From assembly GCA_910576995.1 (NCBI GenBank), contig CAJTLC010000019.1, positions 1 to 52,513 on the forward strand: 52,513 nucleotides of DNA, read 5' to 3'. The position numbers were made by a program, and so were the translations under genes. Of the stretch, positions 52,463 through 52,513 are shown one piece after another. Within the stretch, counting starts at the first letter, position 1. Each line of letters begins with the position of its first letter. Origin of the DNA: an uncultured Ruminococcus sp. Lineage in GTDB: Bacteria > Bacillota > Clostridia > Oscillospirales > Ruminococcaceae. The notes beneath the pieces are model-generated. The model saw only the letters and a list, made by a program, of their open reading frames with translations. It was not told the origin of the DNA and ran no database searches.

Positions 52463-52513
52463 TGCTATACTAAAAAAGTAGACAGAAAAAAGAAAAAGTA
52501 GTAAACTAAAAGT
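52463..52513. mobile_element. Insertion-sequence terminal sequence (right edge)
   Basis: GTGCTATACTAAAAAAGTAGACAG and an A-rich tail match the reverse complement of the first 50 bases of the window. It interrupts the ABC ATPase gene. Confidence 0.55.

Overview
The window looks like a chromosomal contig from a low-GC, strictly anaerobic gut or rumen Firmicute, most likely Ruminococcus or a close Oscillospiraceae relative. The reasons are a GH94 cellobiose phosphorylase, pectin-disaccharide uptake with a GH105 hydrolase, TM2/zinc-ribbon proteins, a CooS-type Ni-Fe protein, and very regular promoters (TTGxxx, 17 bp, TATAAT) with strong GGAGG ribosome sites. Both ends carry similar insertion-sequence tips, so the contig probably lies between two IS copies. 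Taxonomy and all family calls are from memory of families; no search was run.

Layout. 0-8 kb: a large secreted protein, a small gene broken by a stop, tRNA-Pro, a PflA-like radical SAM protein, an FHA-domain protein and a MATE transporter with a divergent AraC regulator. 8.9-14.1 kb: a compact AMP-ligase / carrier protein / condensation-like enzyme / hydrolase operon with a divergent TetR regulator and four regularly spaced operators. 14.2-24.5 kb: VanZ-like protein, a TIM-barrel/acyl-CoA-synthetase fusion, three tandem TM2 proteins, GH94 phosphorylase, polA and rimI. 24.7-31.6 kb: MATE transporter, DUF3737 protein and a sugar ABC importer with GH105. Several transcripts in the 8-27 kb part carry a related leader hairpin (AGAACCTGT / ACAGGTTCT arms).

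31.7-36.4 kb is a scrapyard: an internally deleted IS5-type element, a damaged group II intron lying in a nifB-like gene, an odd Cys-anticodon tRNA, cysK (intact), an ABC ATPase fragment and an IS5 transposase that was itself hit by a 156-bp palindromic element.

36.4-52.5 kb is a minus-strand sulfur island: PatB-type C-S lyase, a broken cystathionine synthase/lyase gene, two NitT/TauT-type ABC transporters, a CooS-like protein with two small membrane proteins, an Rrf2 regulator, O-acetylhomoserine sulfhydrylase, a class II amidohydrolase, a glutamate-cysteine-ligase-like enzyme and a PaaK-like ligase. Two operator families can be read directly. CCTAY-N7-RTAGR sits in the cysK, metY (twice) and rrf2 promoters and is probably bound by the Rrf2 protein. 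A 15-bp palindrome, ATAGR-CTGAA-YCTAT, is centred about 65 bp upstream of the predicted transcription start of three operons (metB, the CooS operon and the PaaK-like operon). That is the classic place for a LysR-type activator. The second family ties a cysteine-ligand-deficient CooS homologue and an unexplained gamma-glutamyl ligase/amidohydrolase pair to organosulfur uptake; this is the best candidate for an undescribed system here.
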